Shown here: positions 6,168 through 6,483 of the stretch, in pieces
Layout of the letters: every line of letters starts with the position of its first letter
Numbering within the stretch: the stretch's first letter is position 1
Assembly (NCBI GenBank): GCA_002305315.1
Contig: DBQQ01000011.1
Coordinates: 1-6,483, forward strand
Length of the DNA stretch: 6,483 nt
Reading direction: 5' to 3'
Origin: Clostridiales bacterium UBA1390
GTDB taxonomy: Bacteria > Bacillota > Clostridia > Lachnospirales > Bianqueaceae
Notes under the pieces: model-generated
The model's input: only the letters and a program-made list of their open reading frames with translations
The model's database searches: none
Told to the model about the DNA's origin: nothing
Program-made: the position numbers and the translations under genes

Positions 6168-6483
6168 ATGCCGAGCGCGATTGAGGGACAGCAGGACGAC
6201 TACCTCCCCCTCTCCGGCATCCAGCACTTCGCCTTCTGCCGCCGCCAGTGGGCCCTGATCCACATCGAACAGCAGTGGAAGGAAAACCTGTTGACGGCGG
6301 AGGGGCGCATCCAGCACGAGGCGGCGCACGATGAGGGCCGCATGGAAAAACGCGGCGGGCTCATCGTGTCCCGCGGGATGCGGGTGCTGTCGCACCGGCT
6401 GCGGCTGCAGGGGGCTTGCGACGTGGTGGAGTTTTATCTGGGGGAGACAGGCATCCCGCTCAGGGGCCGGGAGGGGCTGTGGC
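6168..6483 (+). CDS. cas4: Cas4 exonuclease, adaptation module (3' end outside window)
   Basis: The first 105 residues of Cas4; the gene runs off the right edge and about half is missing. Cas4 is a RecB-family, Fe-S-cluster nuclease that trims prespacers and helps select PAM and orientation together with Cas1-Cas2. Seen here are LSGIQHFAFCRRQWALIHIE (15-34), the highly typical Cas4 opening in which Cys24 is the first Fe-S cysteine, His50 and His54 in the helix that follows, and GACDVVEF (82-89), whose Asp85 is the first acidic metal ligand of the RecB motif. The later active-site residues and remaining cysteines lie outside the window. The start is ATG 6168, with AAGGAGGG (6152-6159) 8 nt upstream. 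It follows cas3 after a 30-bp gap, the only gap in the operon, and is markedly richer in GC than the genes before it. Confidence 0.93.
   Translation, partial: MPSAIEGQQDDYLPLSGIQHFAFCRRQWALIHIEQQWKENLLTAEGRIQHEAAHDEGRMEKRGGLIVSRGMRVLSHRLRLQGACDVVEFYLGETGIPLRGREGLW

Overview
The window holds most of one CRISPR-Cas operon, all on the + strand, and it looks like a variant of type I-C. In order it has cas5 (302-979), a long cas8c-like gene (969-3071) with an internal cas11 start at 2625, cas7 (3055-3939), cas3 (3936-6137) and the first 105 codons of cas4 (6168 to the right edge). No cas6 is seen; in type I-C, Cas5 processes the crRNA. cas1, cas2 and the CRISPR array would be expected beyond the right edge but are not visible. 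Strong AGGAGG-type ribosome binding sites, a near-consensus sigma-A promoter, GTG starts and roughly 50-55% GC suggest a Firmicute, probably a moderately GC-rich Clostridia-type bacterium. This is an inference from style, not from a marker gene.

Bases 1-301 carry no convincing protein gene but are dense in signals. There is an intrinsic terminator at the left edge (1-25) for a + strand transcript arriving from outside, and a second A/T-flanked hairpin (42-71). Between the hairpin and the operon lies a single degenerate type I-C repeat on the - strand (122 down to 91). It keeps the whole 3' half, including the 11-nt crRNA handle, and keeps a hairpin with changed sequence. A - strand extended -10 element (168-160) lies about 30 bases upstream of it, and the 42-71 hairpin lies downstream, so the three together look like a small stand-alone crRNA-like gene of about 110 nt. 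The operon's own promoter (TTGACA at 221, TATAAT at 245) follows. The first nine guide bases after the degenerate repeat match 189-197 at eight positions; a full-length target from there would cover the -35 box. This suggests a CreR-type guide RNA that lets the Cas complex repress its own operon. The PAM at that target is not the canonical TTC, so the target assignment is tentative.

The effector genes are tightly coupled: cas5/cas8c overlap by 11 bp, cas8c/cas7 by 17 bp and cas7/cas3 by 4 bp (GTGA). Cas5 would cut the pre-crRNA and hold the 5' handle. Cas7 would form the backbone, Cas8c would read the PAM, the separately translated C-terminal part of Cas8c would act as the small subunit Cas11c, and Cas3 (HD nuclease plus SF2 helicase) would degrade the target.

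The gene order differs from the usual I-C order cas3-cas5-cas8c-cas7-cas4-cas1-cas2, because cas3 sits between cas7 and cas4. Base composition jumps at the cas3/cas4 junction from about 51% to about 70% GC, suggesting that the interference and adaptation parts have different recent histories.
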